Notes: a model not told the origin generated them from the letters alone. A DNA stretch of 64,000 bases from Paenibacillus sedimenti (GCF_014534655.1 NZ_JACVVD010000004.1:434001-498000), one strand, 5' to 3'; shown: positions 1 through 9,145, counted from the stretch's first letter. Made by a program: numbers and translations.

Positions 1-39
1 AACGCGGTCACAAGCAACAATAATGAGGAGGCGCAGTTT

Positions 40-1290
40 ATGAACGCATTGAAAAAAACAAGCTTACTTTTAGTTATACTGTTGTTCTTCTTTTCAGGAA
101 CTGCAATAACCCGGGCATCCAAGCCTGAAAGCTTGTTAAAAGCAGCGTTCGTACGGAATGGGGACCTATGGATCAAAACCGGTGACGTCGAAAAGCAATT
201 AACCAAAGGGGAATATATCCGCAACCCAAAATGGTCCTACGACAGTAATTGGATTGCATATACCAAAGGGGAAAATGAACAAGAATTATGGGTATGGAAT
301 GTTCAAACCGGAGAAACTCACTTCGTTAGTTCGGATATCCTAAAGAACTTTCAATGGGCCCCCACGCGGAACAGTCTCGCATTTGAAAAAGCACAGCAGT
401 TATATGGGGCAGATCCTGAAACGCCGGGAAAATCGGAGCTCATTGCTCCAGACATCAGTAATTTCTCCTGGTTGCCTGATGGGAGTGGATTTCTGGCTTC
501 ATCCGCTGCTAAGCTTTTGCCTGAGGGATGGACACAGGTACGCATTATTAAAATACCACTATCCGAACAAGGCGATCCCAGCCGCTTTGAAACATTGTAT
601 GTGCTGCCTAAGCAATCTGACGAATTCTTTGCCGTAGGCACAAGTATCTTCAAATGGTCGGCAAACGGACATTGGATAGCATTCCTGGCAACACCCACCG
701 CGTCGTTATCGGCTGATAGCAATACACTGTGTATCTTGTCCGCAAACGGTTCTGTGTTTATGACCTTAGATCAGTTGGTGAACAATGACCAATGGTTCGA
801 TTGGGCGGAGAAAGGCGATACACTTGCGTATATCGGAGGGGTCGGCAGAGAGGCCACTAGAAATAAACAGTTGAAAGTTACAAATATCCCGCAGGTCGCT
901 CCAGTTATTTATACACCGGCAGGTTATGTCGATCAAAGTTTCACTTGGATTCATTCCCGAAAATTGATAGCTTCCAGAGCCAAAGAAGCTGCTTGGTCGG
1001 GCGAAGCTCCAAAACGTCATCTGCCCTTCTTAGTTGAAGTGAAACTGAAAAAGCAACGGCAAGAGACAATAACTCCTCCATCGGAAATTTACGGCGATTT
1101 TAATCCGATATCACTACCGTTCAAGTGTCTTGCCTGGATCAGATCGGATCGCAGCACTGCAAAAGTCATGCTTGCAGACCACAACGGCAACAATGCTGTT
1201 GTCTGGATTGAAAACCTGGACATAGGAGCCAACTATTACGAACAGTGGGATTGGAGAAGTGTGCTCAGTTTTTATAAAAAAACAAGCTAA
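40..1290 (+). CDS. Secreted TolB/WD40-like beta-propeller protein
   Basis: The 416-residue product begins with a basic, then strongly hydrophobic signal peptide (about residues 5-26, ending near TRAS). It is followed by repeated blades with W-S/W-A and 'WIAY/WIAFL' strands, e.g. PKWSYDSNWIAYT near residue 63 and FKWSANGHWIAFL near residue 205. This pattern is typical of TolB-like or WD40-like propellers, which usually bind partners and have no catalytic role. A GAGGAGG ribosome-binding site lies 7-13 bases before the ATG. No lipobox is seen, so the protein is exported or anchored only by the uncleaved signal. The gene stands alone and ends at a hairpin shared with the converging oxidoreductase gene. 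The partner and role are unknown; the fold call is inference from blade pattern. Confidence 0.7.
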   Translation: MNALKKTSLLLVILLFFFSGTAITRASKPESLLKAAFVRNGDLWIKTGDVEKQLTKGEYIRNPKWSYDSNWIAYTKGENEQELWVWNVQTGETHFVSSDILKNFQWAPTRNSLAFEKAQQLYGADPETPGKSELIAPDISNFSWLPDGSGFLASSAAKLLPEGWTQVRIIKIPLSEQGDPSRFETLYVLPKQSDEFFAVGTSIFKWSANGHWIAFLATPTASLSADSNTLCILSANGSVFMTLDQLVNNDQWFDWAEKGDTLAYIGGVGREATRNKQLKVTNIPQVAPVIYTPAGYVDQSFTWIHSRKLIASRAKEAAWSGEAPKRHLPFLVEVKLKKQRQETITPPSEIYGDFNPISLPFKCLAWIRSDRSTAKVMLADHNGNNAVVWIENLDIGANYYEQWDWRSVLSFYKKTS

Positions 1291-1300
1291 GTGAGAAAAA

Positions 1301-1342
1301 CCTGTAACCGGCTGCTCTTATGAAGGAGCAGCCGGTCACAGG
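1301..1342. terminator. Hairpin between convergent genes
   Basis: Long inverted repeat CCTGT-aa-CCGGCTGCTC / GAGCAGCCGG-tc-ACAGG with an 8-base loop, between two converging genes. No clear T-tract follows on either strand, so it may act as a weak bidirectional terminator or a 3'-end stabiliser. Confidence 0.6.
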
Positions 1343-1355
1343 CCAAGTATAAATG

Positions 1356-3614
1356 TTATTCGCTGGAAGTATATACCCTTACCTCAACGACTTCGGCATA
1401 ATCGCTTCCGTTTGTCGATTCTACTACGAGACGCAGCCGATTCGTGGTGACCGTTCCAAATATGGAATGTCTTCTTGTTCTCTTTCTATTGTCCGTTTCC
1501 CGATGAAGTAAAGTCCAAACTCCCTCTGCCCAAGCCTCAATTCTATAGTTCTTCACCAGTTCCGGTATAATCTCAAAAGGCGTGCGGTGATGATGCAGGT
1601 TGATCAAATCTTCATTCACGTCATCGTTAAAAGTAAGCTGAACTTCTTGTACGGAAATTGCGTCCGCCCACTGCAGTTCGAGCCATTGCTCCCCGTATTC
1701 GCGAAGGGACTGTGACATCCATAGGTGTGGTCCTCCGAAAGGACGCATGTAACCATCCACGGCCTTCTCTGCGGCATAAGCTTGCGTCTCCGGATAAAGT
1801 CTAAAGCAGAAAGGTTTCCGGACAAGCTTACTCATCCTCCACTGAATCACGGGCTGATCCGGTTGATGATTCTCCAAATCCGTAGAAACGCGCGGTTCGA
1901 CGCTTTTGATAAAAGATAACACTCCGGTCATTGGCGTATGGGATAGATGAAGACTGACATCGCCGTTCGCTTTTACAATCAGAAATGCATTTTGCGGTAT
2001 CTCCGGCTTCCAGGGGAGCTGCACCTCAACCCACTGATGCTCTCCCGCATTCACTTCGGCAACAGCTTGGGCCTGAAGCCGGTAAGGGACATAATTCTCC
2101 GCTTTCCCGGTATCCCATACTTCTACTTCCAACTTTGTAGAAACGGAAGCGTCCAGCAGTAACCCGATCTTCGTCATTTCACGATCAATAGGGAGCAGCA
2201 GCCCCACATCGCTTGTTAACGGGAATACCTCTGACGCCGTCGTTACGGCAAGTTCCCTGAGTTCACTGGAGGCGGTAACCGATGCTGACCTAGCTAAATC
2301 CCGGAGATCTTGATTGGCCAATCCGATGATGGAAGCATCATGACGAAGCATTAACTGTTGTAGCTCCGCCATATGCTGACGGTAAATTTCCCTTGGTGTC
2401 GTATGGTGCTGCACGCACAGCGCTGCGCCGGTTCCAGCCGCTTCGCCGATAACGGCACAGGTTGCCATCACTCGCGTCGTTCCAAAGGCGACATGTGTGG
2501 CACTAATGTTACGACCCGCGAACATCAGATTGGATACGTTTACCGAGTACAGCGAACGAAACGGAATATGGTAATTGCCGTCTGCGTACAAATGTTTTGA
2601 ACCGCTTTCTGTCGAATACATCCCCTGCGGCGGATGAAGATCAATCGACCATCCACCGAAAGCAATCCGGTCTTCAAAAGGTGTCTGAGCAATAATATCG
2701 TTCTGATTGAGCACATAATCGCCGACGAAACGGCGGAACTCCCTTTTTCCAGGAATGGACCCCACCCATTCAAGCGTCATGGTATCGGCGTCAAACTTGC
2801 CGGAGTTTTTAATATAATCCCATATGCCATAAATGGCAGACCAGAGCTCATCGCGGATCCGTTCATTTTCATGTACCGTATCCAGCTCGCCGCCCCATTC
2901 GATCCACCAGTAATGGCAGCCCGAATCCCCGCTGCGGATGACGCGTTTGATTGGAATAGATGTTTTCGTTATGTCCTTAGCAAAGCTCGGAGCGATATAG
3001 CGGACCGGATGCCCTGCATCTTTGGTATAAAATAAAATCGTGCTGCCCAAGGTAATATCGTCGGCCTCTTCCGGAGCCCAATCTTCGTTGTACTCGTGTT
3101 TCGCTTCGCGGCCTATCCGGTGTTTTGCACCGGCCAAGAAGCCGACTAAACCGTCTCCCGTACAATCCAGAAACATTTCGCTTTCGAAGCGGATCCGTCG
3201 CTCCGAGCCCATCATCCATCCCGTAACGGAATGAATTTTACGTTCGTGATCATCGCCGCTTGCTTCCACCTCATGCACATCAGTGTTTAAAAATAACTGA
3301 ATATTTTTCTCGGCGAGCACCGTTTCGAGTACGACAAGATCCCAGCCGTATGGATTGCCTTCCGGGTTCCGGTATTGATTTTCAACAAACATTTCCCCCA
3401 TAATTCCGGTTTCCCGGGCATAGCGGTTAGTTCCATGGCCTGTTGCCCCGCATACCCATACGCGCACCTCACTGCTTGAATTTCCGCCAAGTACAGGCCG
3501 ATTTTGCACCAAAGCTACCGTTTGACCCGAACGTGCGGCAGCTACCGCGGCGCACACCCCGGCAAGACCGCCGCCGATGACAGTAATATCCGTATTAACC
3601 GTTTCATTTCTCAT
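1356..3614 (-). CDS. FAD-dependent oxidoreductase, FAD_oxidored family
   Basis: About 752 residues. The N-terminus carries the dinucleotide-binding motif VIGGGLAG (about residues 12-19) followed by AAARSG, then a 'GGNSSSEVRVW' segment typical of the FAD_oxidored (PF12831-type) family, whose members oxidise unknown, often carbohydrate-related substrates. The FAD domain covers roughly residues 1-430. The C-terminal 300 residues hold beta-rich segments with 'QWLELQWADAISVQEVQLTF' character, like F5/8 (discoidin) carbohydrate-binding domains. I choose ATG 3614 because GAAGAGGTG lies 6 bases upstream; an in-frame GTG at 3623 overlaps that ribosome-binding site. The gene is divergent from an AraC regulator, its probable controller. 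Substrate unknown. Confidence 0.85.
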   Translation of the reverse strand: MRNETVNTDITVIGGGLAGVCAAVAAARSGQTVALVQNRPVLGGNSSSEVRVWVCGATGHGTNRYARETGIMGEMFVENQYRNPEGNPYGWDLVVLETVLAEKNIQLFLNTDVHEVEASGDDHERKIHSVTGWMMGSERRIRFESEMFLDCTGDGLVGFLAGAKHRIGREAKHEYNEDWAPEEADDITLGSTILFYTKDAGHPVRYIAPSFAKDITKTSIPIKRVIRSGDSGCHYWWIEWGGELDTVHENERIRDELWSAIYGIWDYIKNSGKFDADTMTLEWVGSIPGKREFRRFVGDYVLNQNDIIAQTPFEDRIAFGGWSIDLHPPQGMYSTESGSKHLYADGNYHIPFRSLYSVNVSNLMFAGRNISATHVAFGTTRVMATCAVIGEAAGTGAALCVQHHTTPREIYRQHMAELQQLMLRHDASIIGLANQDLRDLARSASVTASSELRELAVTTASEVFPLTSDVGLLLPIDREMTKIGLLLDASVSTKLEVEVWDTGKAENYVPYRLQAQAVAEVNAGEHQWVEVQLPWKPEIPQNAFLIVKANGDVSLHLSHTPMTGVLSFIKSVEPRVSTDLENHQPDQPVIQWRMSKLVRKPFCFRLYPETQAYAAEKAVDGYMRPFGGPHLWMSQSLREYGEQWLELQWADAISVQEVQLTFNDDVNEDLINLHHHRTPFEIIPELVKNYRIEAWAEGVWTLLHRETDNRKRTRRHSIFGTVTTNRLRLVVESTNGSDYAEVVEVRVYTSSE

Positions 3615-3745
3615 TAAAGACACCTCTTCAATTAAAGTAAATGATCTATAATTTCATTTTATATAGAACGGTTTACTTTTAACATGCACTGCTTTACGAT
3701 ATTCCATATACATTATTTCAATCAATTGAAAAATAGGTGAAACCC

Positions 3746-4543
3746 ATGCAAAACCATCTTAAATTTCTTGATCATGTATACTGGGAGCAGAAGCAGCGGT
3801 TTTTACTGGAAGAGGATACGTATCCTTGTTGGACTCTGTTTGCTATTGAAGAGGGACGGTTTAGATATGGAATTTCAAAATATCAGGGGGAGGCCGCTTT
3901 TGGCGATCTTGTATTTTGTCCTCCATTTACCCCGTTTCGCAGAAAAATAATAGAACCCCTAAGCTTCCATTTTTACTCGTTCGACTGCATCCCTTCTGCG
4001 GATGATATACAGAAAGATTTAATACAGCAGCTTCCATTAGGGAAAGTCACTCTATTTGATCAAGAGCGCCTCGCTTCCAACTTTTTTTACATGAAACAAT
4101 GGCAGACCCTGAATGACCCGGTGACTTATGAGAGAAAAGCGCATTTTCTGCAGGACTTATGGCATCTTTATTGCATGGAACGGGAAACGGTAAAAGAGAA
4201 AGGCGTAGATAGCCGGGCTAAAGATCCGCTTATTCATGAACTGACTTTGTGGATTCAGCGCCATGCCTTCGAACCCATCATATTCAAAGATGTTGCTGCT
4301 TCCAAAGGACTAAGTCCGGTGCAATTGACAAGAAGATTCCAACAGCAGAACGGTGTATCCCCGATCGAATATTTGACTCACCTTCGTCTGAAGAAGGCAA
4401 AAACTCTACTCTTAGAAACGAATTATACGTTGGAGCAAATTGCGCAGCAATGCGGCTACGAAAACGGTTTTTATTTAAGCCGCGTATTTTCTAAAAAAAT
4501 GAAAATGTTCCCTTCGCAATTTCGAACCGCTTATAAGCTATAA
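3746..4543 (+). CDS. AraC-family transcriptional regulator
   Basis: About 265 residues: an N-terminal cupin-like sensing domain (roughly 1-150), then two helix-turn-helix motifs at the C-terminus, with the family signature LRLKKAKTLLLETNYTLEQI and CGYENGFYLSRVFSKKMKMF. Such proteins bind DNA with the C-terminal half and usually sense a sugar with the N-terminal half. ATG 3746 is preferred because AGGTGA (3735-3740) sits just upstream and overlaps the alternative GTG at 3737. The 131-bp divergent intergenic space with the FAD oxidoreductase gene is AT-rich and would hold both promoters. It is likely the activator of that oxidoreductase; the inducer is not evident. Confidence 0.9.
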   Translation: MQNHLKFLDHVYWEQKQRFLLEEDTYPCWTLFAIEEGRFRYGISKYQGEAAFGDLVFCPPFTPFRRKIIEPLSFHFYSFDCIPSADDIQKDLIQQLPLGKVTLFDQERLASNFFYMKQWQTLNDPVTYERKAHFLQDLWHLYCMERETVKEKGVDSRAKDPLIHELTLWIQRHAFEPIIFKDVAASKGLSPVQLTRRFQQQNGVSPIEYLTHLRLKKAKTLLLETNYTLEQIAQQCGYENGFYLSRVFSKKMKMFPSQFRTAYKL

Positions 4544-4673
4544 TTTTCTATCTTTTAGACAAGTTTCCGCCTCTATCTTCAATAAAACCGTAATTCCCCC
4601 CTCCATTACTTCGACAGATTTTACAGGTGAGATGCTTTAAACTTGTATTACATACAGATGGAGGTGCAAAGAT

Positions 4674-4976
4674 TTGATTGATAAAAACACAAAAGCACAA
4701 GCATTATGGTTTATTAGTCAAGAAATGGAAAGAATCGTAAGGGATTTGGAAGCCGGGGTCATCAATAGAGATCAAGCGATAGGAAGTTACAATACTGTTT
4801 TCGGCCTTGCATCCGGCATTGAGGATGTTCGATATATGAAAACCATTTGTAGAATCATCAGCCATCTCCGCTCGACGAACAACTTTTTCAATATAAAAAA
4901 GTTATATCTGAGCAATTACTTTGCGGAAGAGCAGGTAACCGTTGAAAATAAAGAGAAAGAAATCGCATTTAAATAG
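4674..4976 (+). CDS. Small hypothetical cytosolic protein
   Basis: 100 residues with no signal peptide or membrane segment, mostly helical and charged, with a KEKE-rich C-terminus. The start is TTG at 4674, supported by GGAGGTG at 4660-4666 with a 7-base spacer; no ATG in frame fits better. A strong factor-independent terminator follows the stop by about 15 bases, so the gene forms a single-gene unit. I do not recognise the family. The strong ribosome-binding site and terminator argue that it is expressed. Confidence 0.7.
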   Translation: MIDKNTKAQALWFISQEMERIVRDLEAGVINRDQAIGSYNTVFGLASGIEDVRYMKTICRIISHLRSTNNFFNIKKLYLSNYFAEEQVTVENKEKEIAFK

Positions 4977-4986
4977 ATTTCAATTG

Positions 4987-5026
4987 AAAAAGCGCATGCG
5001 GTCGCAAACCACATGCGCTTTTTTAT
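4987..5026. terminator. Bidirectional intrinsic terminator
   Basis: Stem AAAAGCGCATG(C)GG...CC(A)CATGCGCTTTT followed by a T-run on the plus strand and by T's after the complementary A-run on the minus strand. It ends the small gene at 4674 and the ABC operon that reads toward it. Confidence 0.85.
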
Positions 5027-5042
5027 TTGGCTGCTGTCCTGT

Positions 5043-5783
5043 TCAACGAATTTTTTTCAAAAATTGCAGTGTCCGTTCATTTTGAGCATGCTCAAATATG
5101 TCTTCCGGCGTTCCTTTTTCAACGATGACACCTTGATCCATAAATACGACCTGATCGGCGACGTCCCGTGCAAACCCCATTTCATGTGTGACTACAACCA
5201 TCGTCATGCCTTCATGGGCTAACCCTTTCATAACTAGCAGGACATCCCCCACTAATTCCGGGTCCAGCGCCGAGGTAGGCTCATCAAATAACAACACGCC
5301 AGGATCCATAGCCATCGCCCGTGCAATGCCGACACGCTGCTGCTGTCCCCCGGATAACTGGTGGGGATACATATCTGCACGTTCTCGCAAGCCGACCTTC
5401 GAAAGTAAAGCCACGGCTCTCTCTCTTGCTTCTGCTTTGGGCCGTTTCAGGACGATGACTTGTCCTTCCATAATATTTTCAAGGGCGGTTAGATGAGGGA
5501 ACAGGTTATAGCTTTGAAAAACCATGCCGGTTTGTTTACGAATCGCCTTAACAACCGTTTGATCTATTCGATGATTTCCGCTAAACGCGATGCCAATCTT
5601 GGCAATAGAAAGCGTGCCTTGCTCAGGCATCTCCAATAAATTCAAACAGCGCAGCAAGGTGGTCTTTCCGGAGCCCGAGGGACCGATGATGACGGCGGTT
5701 TTCCCTTTTTCAACAAACAGATCGATACCATTCAGGACATGCAGCCCATCAAAACTCTTATGAAGTCCGGCTATCTGTATCAT
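5043..5783 (-). CDS. Polar amino-acid ABC importer, ATP-binding protein (TcyC/GlnQ-like)
   Basis: 246 residues, the usual length for this family. It shows Walker [10 protein letters not shown] (about residues 34-42), a Q-loop in '[13 protein letters not shown]', the ABC signature LSGGQQQR and Walker B '[12 protein letters not shown]', followed by the switch His in [10 protein letters not shown]. It hydrolyses ATP at the inner membrane face to drive uptake. It is the last gene of a three-gene operon (binding protein, permease, ATPase), only 3 bases after the permease stop. Substrate assignment (cystine or another polar amino acid) rests on the binding protein and is inference. Confidence 0.93.
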   Translation of the reverse strand: MIQIAGLHKSFDGLHVLNGIDLFVEKGKTAVIIGPSGSGKTTLLRCLNLLEMPEQGTLSIAKIGIAFSGNHRIDQTVVKAIRKQTGMVFQSYNLFPHLTALENIMEGQVIVLKRPKAEARERAVALLSKVGLRERADMYPHQLSGGQQQRVGIARAMAMDPGVLLFDEPTSALDPELVGDVLLVMKGLAHEGMTMVVVTHEMGFARDVADQVVFMDQGVIVEKGTPEDIFEHAQNERTLQFLKKIR

Positions 5784-5786
5784 ACG

Positions 5787-6467
5787 TCACTTGGCTACCT
5801 TTCGTTCAAATCGTCCTTCAAGCCTGTCCTGAAAATGGGATAGCACAGTGCTAAACAATAAATAAATACATGCGACCTCCGTATAAAGCCATAGTGGTTC
5901 GTACGTCACCGCCGCAATTTGCTGGCCTTTTTGAAACATCTCCGTTACTGTGATCGTTGCTGCTAGCGAGGTATCCTTGATTAGACTAATAAAAGAATTG
6001 CCTAACGGAGGAATCGAGACGCGGGCAGCTTGCGGTAGAATAATGCGCCGCATTGCTTGCCATTTGGTCATGCCGATTGCATAAGCAGCCTCGCTTTGCC
6101 CTTTAGGAATAGATAGGATCGCCGCCCGAATAATTTCTGAGCTGTACGCTCCCTTATTCAAAGTAAACCCGATAATGGCTGTTGGAAATGGGTCAAGCGT
6201 TATGCCCAAACTCGGAAAACCGTAAAATAAAATAAAGAGCTGAACGAGCAGCGGGGTGCCGCGGAATATCCAAACATAAAACTTGGCAATAGCCACCAAA
6301 GGCGGAATACCCGATAATCGGGCAAGAGCTGTTAATAAGGCCAGCAGCAAACCCAATGTGAACGTGATCAGGGTAAGCGGAATGGTAAATAGAATGCCGG
6401 CCTTCAAAATAGGAAAAAAGGAATCGCTAAGGATTCCCAGAATACGTTCTGTGCGATCGGTTGTCAT
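5787..6467 (-). CDS. Polar amino-acid ABC importer, permease (TcyB-like)
   Basis: 226 residues with about five membrane helices and the EAA-type coupling loop 'EAAYAIGMTKWQAMRRIILPQAARVSIPPLGN' region around residues 140-175 that contacts the ATPase. It matches the His/Glu/Gln/cystine permease family in length and topology and would form a homodimeric channel. It lies between the binding-protein gene (14-base gap) and the ATPase gene, all on the minus strand and evidently cotranscribed. Confidence 0.92.
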   Translation of the reverse strand: MTTDRTERILGILSDSFFPILKAGILFTIPLTLITFTLGLLLALLTALARLSGIPPLVAIAKFYVWIFRGTPLLVQLFILFYGFPSLGITLDPFPTAIIGFTLNKGAYSSEIIRAAILSIPKGQSEAAYAIGMTKWQAMRRIILPQAARVSIPPLGNSFISLIKDTSLAATITVTEMFQKGQQIAAVTYEPLWLYTEVACIYLLFSTVLSHFQDRLEGRFERKVAK

Positions 6468-6481
6468 CGGCCCCTAGTCCT

Positions 6482-7285
6482 TTACTTGGAAACGTCTGCG
6501 TTAAACCATTTTTGCGAAATCTTCAGATAGGTGCCATCGCTTTTCATATCTGCAAGAGCTTTATTGACTTGCTGAACAAGCTCATTACTCCCTTTTCTGA
6601 ACAAAAAAGCATTGCTTGTTGCATTCGGCTCTTCGAACACGGTCTTGATCGGTAAATCCGGACGCTGCTTTTTCAAATCCAGGTAGGACAGGCTGTCGTT
6701 GATCGTGGCATCGATGCGTCCTGATGTCAGCAGATCAATAGCTTGATTAAATCCTTCAACCGCCGTAATCGCCGCACCGTGCTCTTCGGCGATTTTACGG
6801 TAATTGCTTTCTAAAGATTGACCCACTTTTTTGCCTTTCAGGTCGTCTAGCGTCTTGATATCCGTATTATTCGCCTGTACGACAAGTACCGCACGAGATA
6901 CGATATACGGGTCGGACATATCGTACTTTTCCAGACGATCCGGACGTATCGCCACTTCATTAGCTACCATGTCATAGCGTTTGGCATCCAGACCGGCGAT
7001 CATCCCATCCCATTTGGTTTCTATGAATCGAGGTGTGCGATTGATACGTTTACTCACTTCTTGGGCCATTTCAACGTCAAATCCCGTTAAGGTACCGCCT
7101 TTATCATGAAACGTGAATGGCGCATACGTACCTTCGGTACCGATCGTAATATCACCTTGGGTTTGAGCGGTTGGAGCTGGGATATTGCCTTCGGCTGCTT
7201 TTTGCCCATTAATCGTGCCGCAGCCTACTACCGCTAGGATCAAAATCAATACGAAAATCAGGGATGCCGTAAATCGTTGCTTCAT
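6482..7285 (-). CDS. Amino-acid ABC importer, substrate-binding lipoprotein (TcyA-like)
   Basis: 267 residues. A lipoprotein signal with lipobox VVGC places the lipidated Cys at residue 22. The mature part has the SBP family-3 start 'IGTEGTYAPFTFHD' and the motif 'GFDVEMAQEVSKRI', then 'TKWDGMIAGLDAKRYD'. The downstream 'DLKGKKVGQSLESNY' segment resembles cystine-binding TcyA/FliY proteins more than glutamine or arginine binders, so cystine import is a reasonable guess. It is first in the operon, with GGGGGT before the ATG. No T-box or S-box leader was recognised in the roughly 100 bases upstream. Confidence 0.9.
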   Translation of the reverse strand: MKQRFTASLIFVLILILAVVGCGTINGQKAAEGNIPAPTAQTQGDITIGTEGTYAPFTFHDKGGTLTGFDVEMAQEVSKRINRTPRFIETKWDGMIAGLDAKRYDMVANEVAIRPDRLEKYDMSDPYIVSRAVLVVQANNTDIKTLDDLKGKKVGQSLESNYRKIAEEHGAAITAVEGFNQAIDLLTSGRIDATINDSLSYLDLKKQRPDLPIKTVFEEPNATSNAFLFRKGSNELVQQVNKALADMKSDGTYLKISQKWFNADVSK

Positions 7286-7392
7286 GTTGTAACCCCCATG
7301 GAAAATTGATCATTCTCACTGCCTACTATTTTTTCTAAATTTGGTTAATGCTATTCACCTGAGGGCTATTTCAAAAAGAGGGCGGTGAACTT

Positions 7393-7563
7393 GTGACCGA
7401 TAGCAAACCGAAAGGGCATGTGGAGTTTCATCAACCTCCCGTCAAACTTGTAGCCGATATACCGGGAGATGAAATCATGCGAGAGCATTTGGATGAAATG
7501 ATGGAGAAAGACGGTTATCCTGGCAGCTGCACTGTTATCAACGCCAAGCAGAATAATGAATAA
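7393..7563 (+). CDS. Small acidic hypothetical protein, 56 residues
   Basis: GTG-initiated frame of 56 codons preceded by a purine-rich GAGGGCGGTGA stretch and ending in TAATAA. The product is hydrophilic, rich in Met/Glu/Asp in the middle (EHLDEMMEKDG), has one Cys and no membrane segment. A near-perfect terminator hairpin begins 8 bases after the stop, and codon use (balanced third positions, no rare runs) looks like real coding sequence. It fills the space between the ABC operon and the small gene at 7627. Family unknown; too short for automatic callers with a 60-residue limit. Confidence 0.6.
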   Translation: MTDSKPKGHVEFHQPPVKLVADIPGDEIMREHLDEMMEKDGYPGSCTVINAKQNNE

Positions 7564-7571
7564 TAACCAAC

Positions 7572-7616
7572 ACAAACAAGAGCAATAACGGAATTTCCGT
7601 TATTGCTCTTGTTTGT
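7572..7616. terminator. Bidirectional terminator, 21-bp perfect stem
   Basis: Perfect inverted repeat (ACAAACAAGAGCAATAACGGA, three-base loop ATT, complement). It sits between the 56-residue gene on the plus strand and the 64-residue gene on the minus strand and can serve both. Confidence 0.8.
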
Positions 7617-7626
7617 AAGCATCATT

Positions 7627-7821
7627 TTAAACGACAACAAATTGATTTACGGATCTCAGCAGTTGTTTTTCTTCGATCGTGACTTGAATTGTACCGTATG
7701 CACGAATTTTGCCCGGTCCAAAAACCTTCAAATTCGCTTGTCTTGCCTCGATGTTACAGCCTTGATTTCGCGCTTTCTCAAAATCAATATCCTCTACGAG
7801 GATAGTTCCTGGTGTCAGCAT
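7627..7821 (-). CDS. Small hypothetical protein, 64 residues
   Basis: A GGAGGT ribosome-binding site 6 bases before the ATG supports this frame; the larger opposite-strand frame has no such support. The product is soluble, with alternating hydrophobic residues (VFGPGKIRAYGTIQVTI) that suggest a small beta fold, and no signal peptide. It ends near the shared hairpin at 7572-7616. Function unknown. Confidence 0.6.
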   Translation of the reverse strand: MLTPGTILVEDIDFEKARNQGCNIEARQANLKVFGPGKIRAYGTIQVTIEEKQLLRSVNQFVVV

Positions 7822-8018
7822 ATGATTACCTCCAAGTTTATTTACCTTCTATATCTTATCAAAAGCGGCTCGATAAATAAAATGGTAGCTATTCAGAAGA
7901 TGGGCGCTCATTTATTTACTTGTTCTAAAGTAACATAATTTTGGTAATTGAATTTTGGATTTTTGTAAAATATATAACTGGAATTACATTGCTTGAATAA
8001 ATAAAGGGAGGGGTTTGT

Positions 8019-8660
8019 ATTTTTAGCAGGCATCCCAAAGACAAATGGAATGATTACTTTGAAGCTGCGTTATACGCTCTTGCCGCCGTTTGCATATGTT
8101 ATTTTCTAGTCAAGGGCATCTATGCAAAGGTTTATCAGGCCCTTCTAATCGCCTTCGTATTAGTTTTAATCCGGGTTTTGATCAAATTTACAAAAAGCAA
8201 GATGTTTCCGGCACTCCGATTTTCCATCCTGTTCTTCATTTTTGTTGCGATGTTTTTGGCTAATGAATTTGAATTTTACAGCATTATACCTTATTTGGAT
8301 AAAATCGAGCATGTATTTTCGGGGGTTATCCTCTGCTTTGTCGGACTTCTGTTCTTCAGGCAAATCAATAAACATGTTGAAATACTCCACCTCCAATCCA
8401 AGATAGCCGTATGGTTCAGTTTCTTCTTCGCGGTTGCGATGGCTGGATTTTGGGAAATTCACGAGTTCACCACAGACTGGTTATTCGGGCTCACTTCCCA
8501 AATGGGAAGTCTCCTCGATACGATGTGGGATATTATTTGCGGAACGGCAGGCGCTATTGCAACCAGTCGATATCTAACCTATAAAGCACGGAAAAAGGAA
8601 TTGCCGCTGATTGATGTTGACAACGCAGAAGATCCCCAAATTCATGTCACCAGTAAATGA
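8019..8660 (+). CDS. Integral membrane protein, DUF2238-like, possible ATT start
   Basis: The open frame runs from a stop at 7998 and contains no ATG, GTG or TTG close to the strong GGGAGGGG ribosome-binding site at 8006-8013. The only codon at proper spacing is ATT at 8019, giving 213 residues. A later TTG at 8178 would cut away two hydrophobic helices (about residues 10-50) and has no ribosome-binding site. The rest has helices near residues 65-85, 95-112 and 125-145 and the segments 'DKIEHVFSG' and 'GFWEIHEFTTDWLFG', reminiscent of DUF2238/YjdF-type proteins. A DTMWDIICGTAGA helix follows. Function unknown. An ATT start is rare (known for infC), so the start is provisional. Confidence 0.65.
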   Translation: MFSRHPKDKWNDYFEAALYALAAVCICYFLVKGIYAKVYQALLIAFVLVLIRVLIKFTKSKMFPALRFSILFFIFVAMFLANEFEFYSIIPYLDKIEHVFSGVILCFVGLLFFRQINKHVEILHLQSKIAVWFSFFFAVAMAGFWEIHEFTTDWLFGLTSQMGSLLDTMWDIICGTAGAIATSRYLTYKARKKELPLIDVDNAEDPQIHVTSK

Positions 8661-8944
8661 CACAACTTGGGGATTCTTGGCCATTATTTAACGCCTCTCT
8701 GGGAGAGACCAAGCTTCACCGTAGGTTAAGTTGTTCCTATTGATTTTTGACGTGAGGAGCTAGTGAAAAGTTTTGGTTAACTTCGTCTTAAGTCAAGTGC
8801 TGCCCCCGACCTTGGACCAGCCTTTAATACCGCCGCCGGTCTGTTTTCCCGACATCGCAGAAGCCTTACAATAAAGACATGAAAGACAAGAGCTTAACGA
8901 CGCTTTCACAAGTCGAAATCATATAACCGAGAGGAGAAATTACA

Positions 8945-9145
8945 ATGAAAAAGATTTATCGTTCAACTTCGAACAGCCGATTAACAGGAATTTGCGGAGG
9001 GATCGCCCAGTATCTGGGTATCAATGCTACCCTCATTCGTTTAGTCATGGTTATCGCGGCCATCTGCAGCATTGGAACTACGGTGCTTCTATATTTCATC
9101 GCGAGCATGCTAATACCTAAAGAACCCTACATTCATTTTAGTTAA
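8945..9145 (+). CDS. PspC-domain membrane protein
   Basis: 66 residues, nearly all one PspC domain: 'KIYRSTSNSRLTGICGGIAQYLGI' style N-terminus with the GICGGIA signature at residues 15-21, then one long hydrophobic helix (about 35-58). PspC proteins are inner-membrane stress sensors or partners of PspA; single-domain forms are common in Bacillales. GAGAGGAG lies 8 bases before the ATG. It stands alone, with about 280 bases of feature-poor sequence upstream in which I see no gene. Confidence 0.88.
   Translation: MKKIYRSTSNSRLTGICGGIAQYLGINATLIRLVMVIAAICSIGTTVLLYFIASMLIPKEPYIHFS

Noticed and set aside
1616..3490. Several open frames antisense to the FAD oxidoreductase
   Set aside because: No ribosome-binding sites and low-quality amino-acid composition; shadows of a well-supported gene.
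3660..3745. AraC operator in the divergent region (TTTCAA-N5-TTGAAA)
   Set aside because: Short arms that overlap the ribosome-binding site region; AT-rich DNA gives such repeats by chance.
7286..7392. S-box or T-box leader for the cystine-type ABC operon
   Set aside because: No conserved T-box sequence or SAM-riboswitch core and no leader terminator found upstream of the binding-protein gene.
7603..7938. 111-residue plus-strand frame
   Set aside because: It lies opposite the 64-residue gene, which has a GGAGGT site; the longer frame has none and reads as low-complexity.
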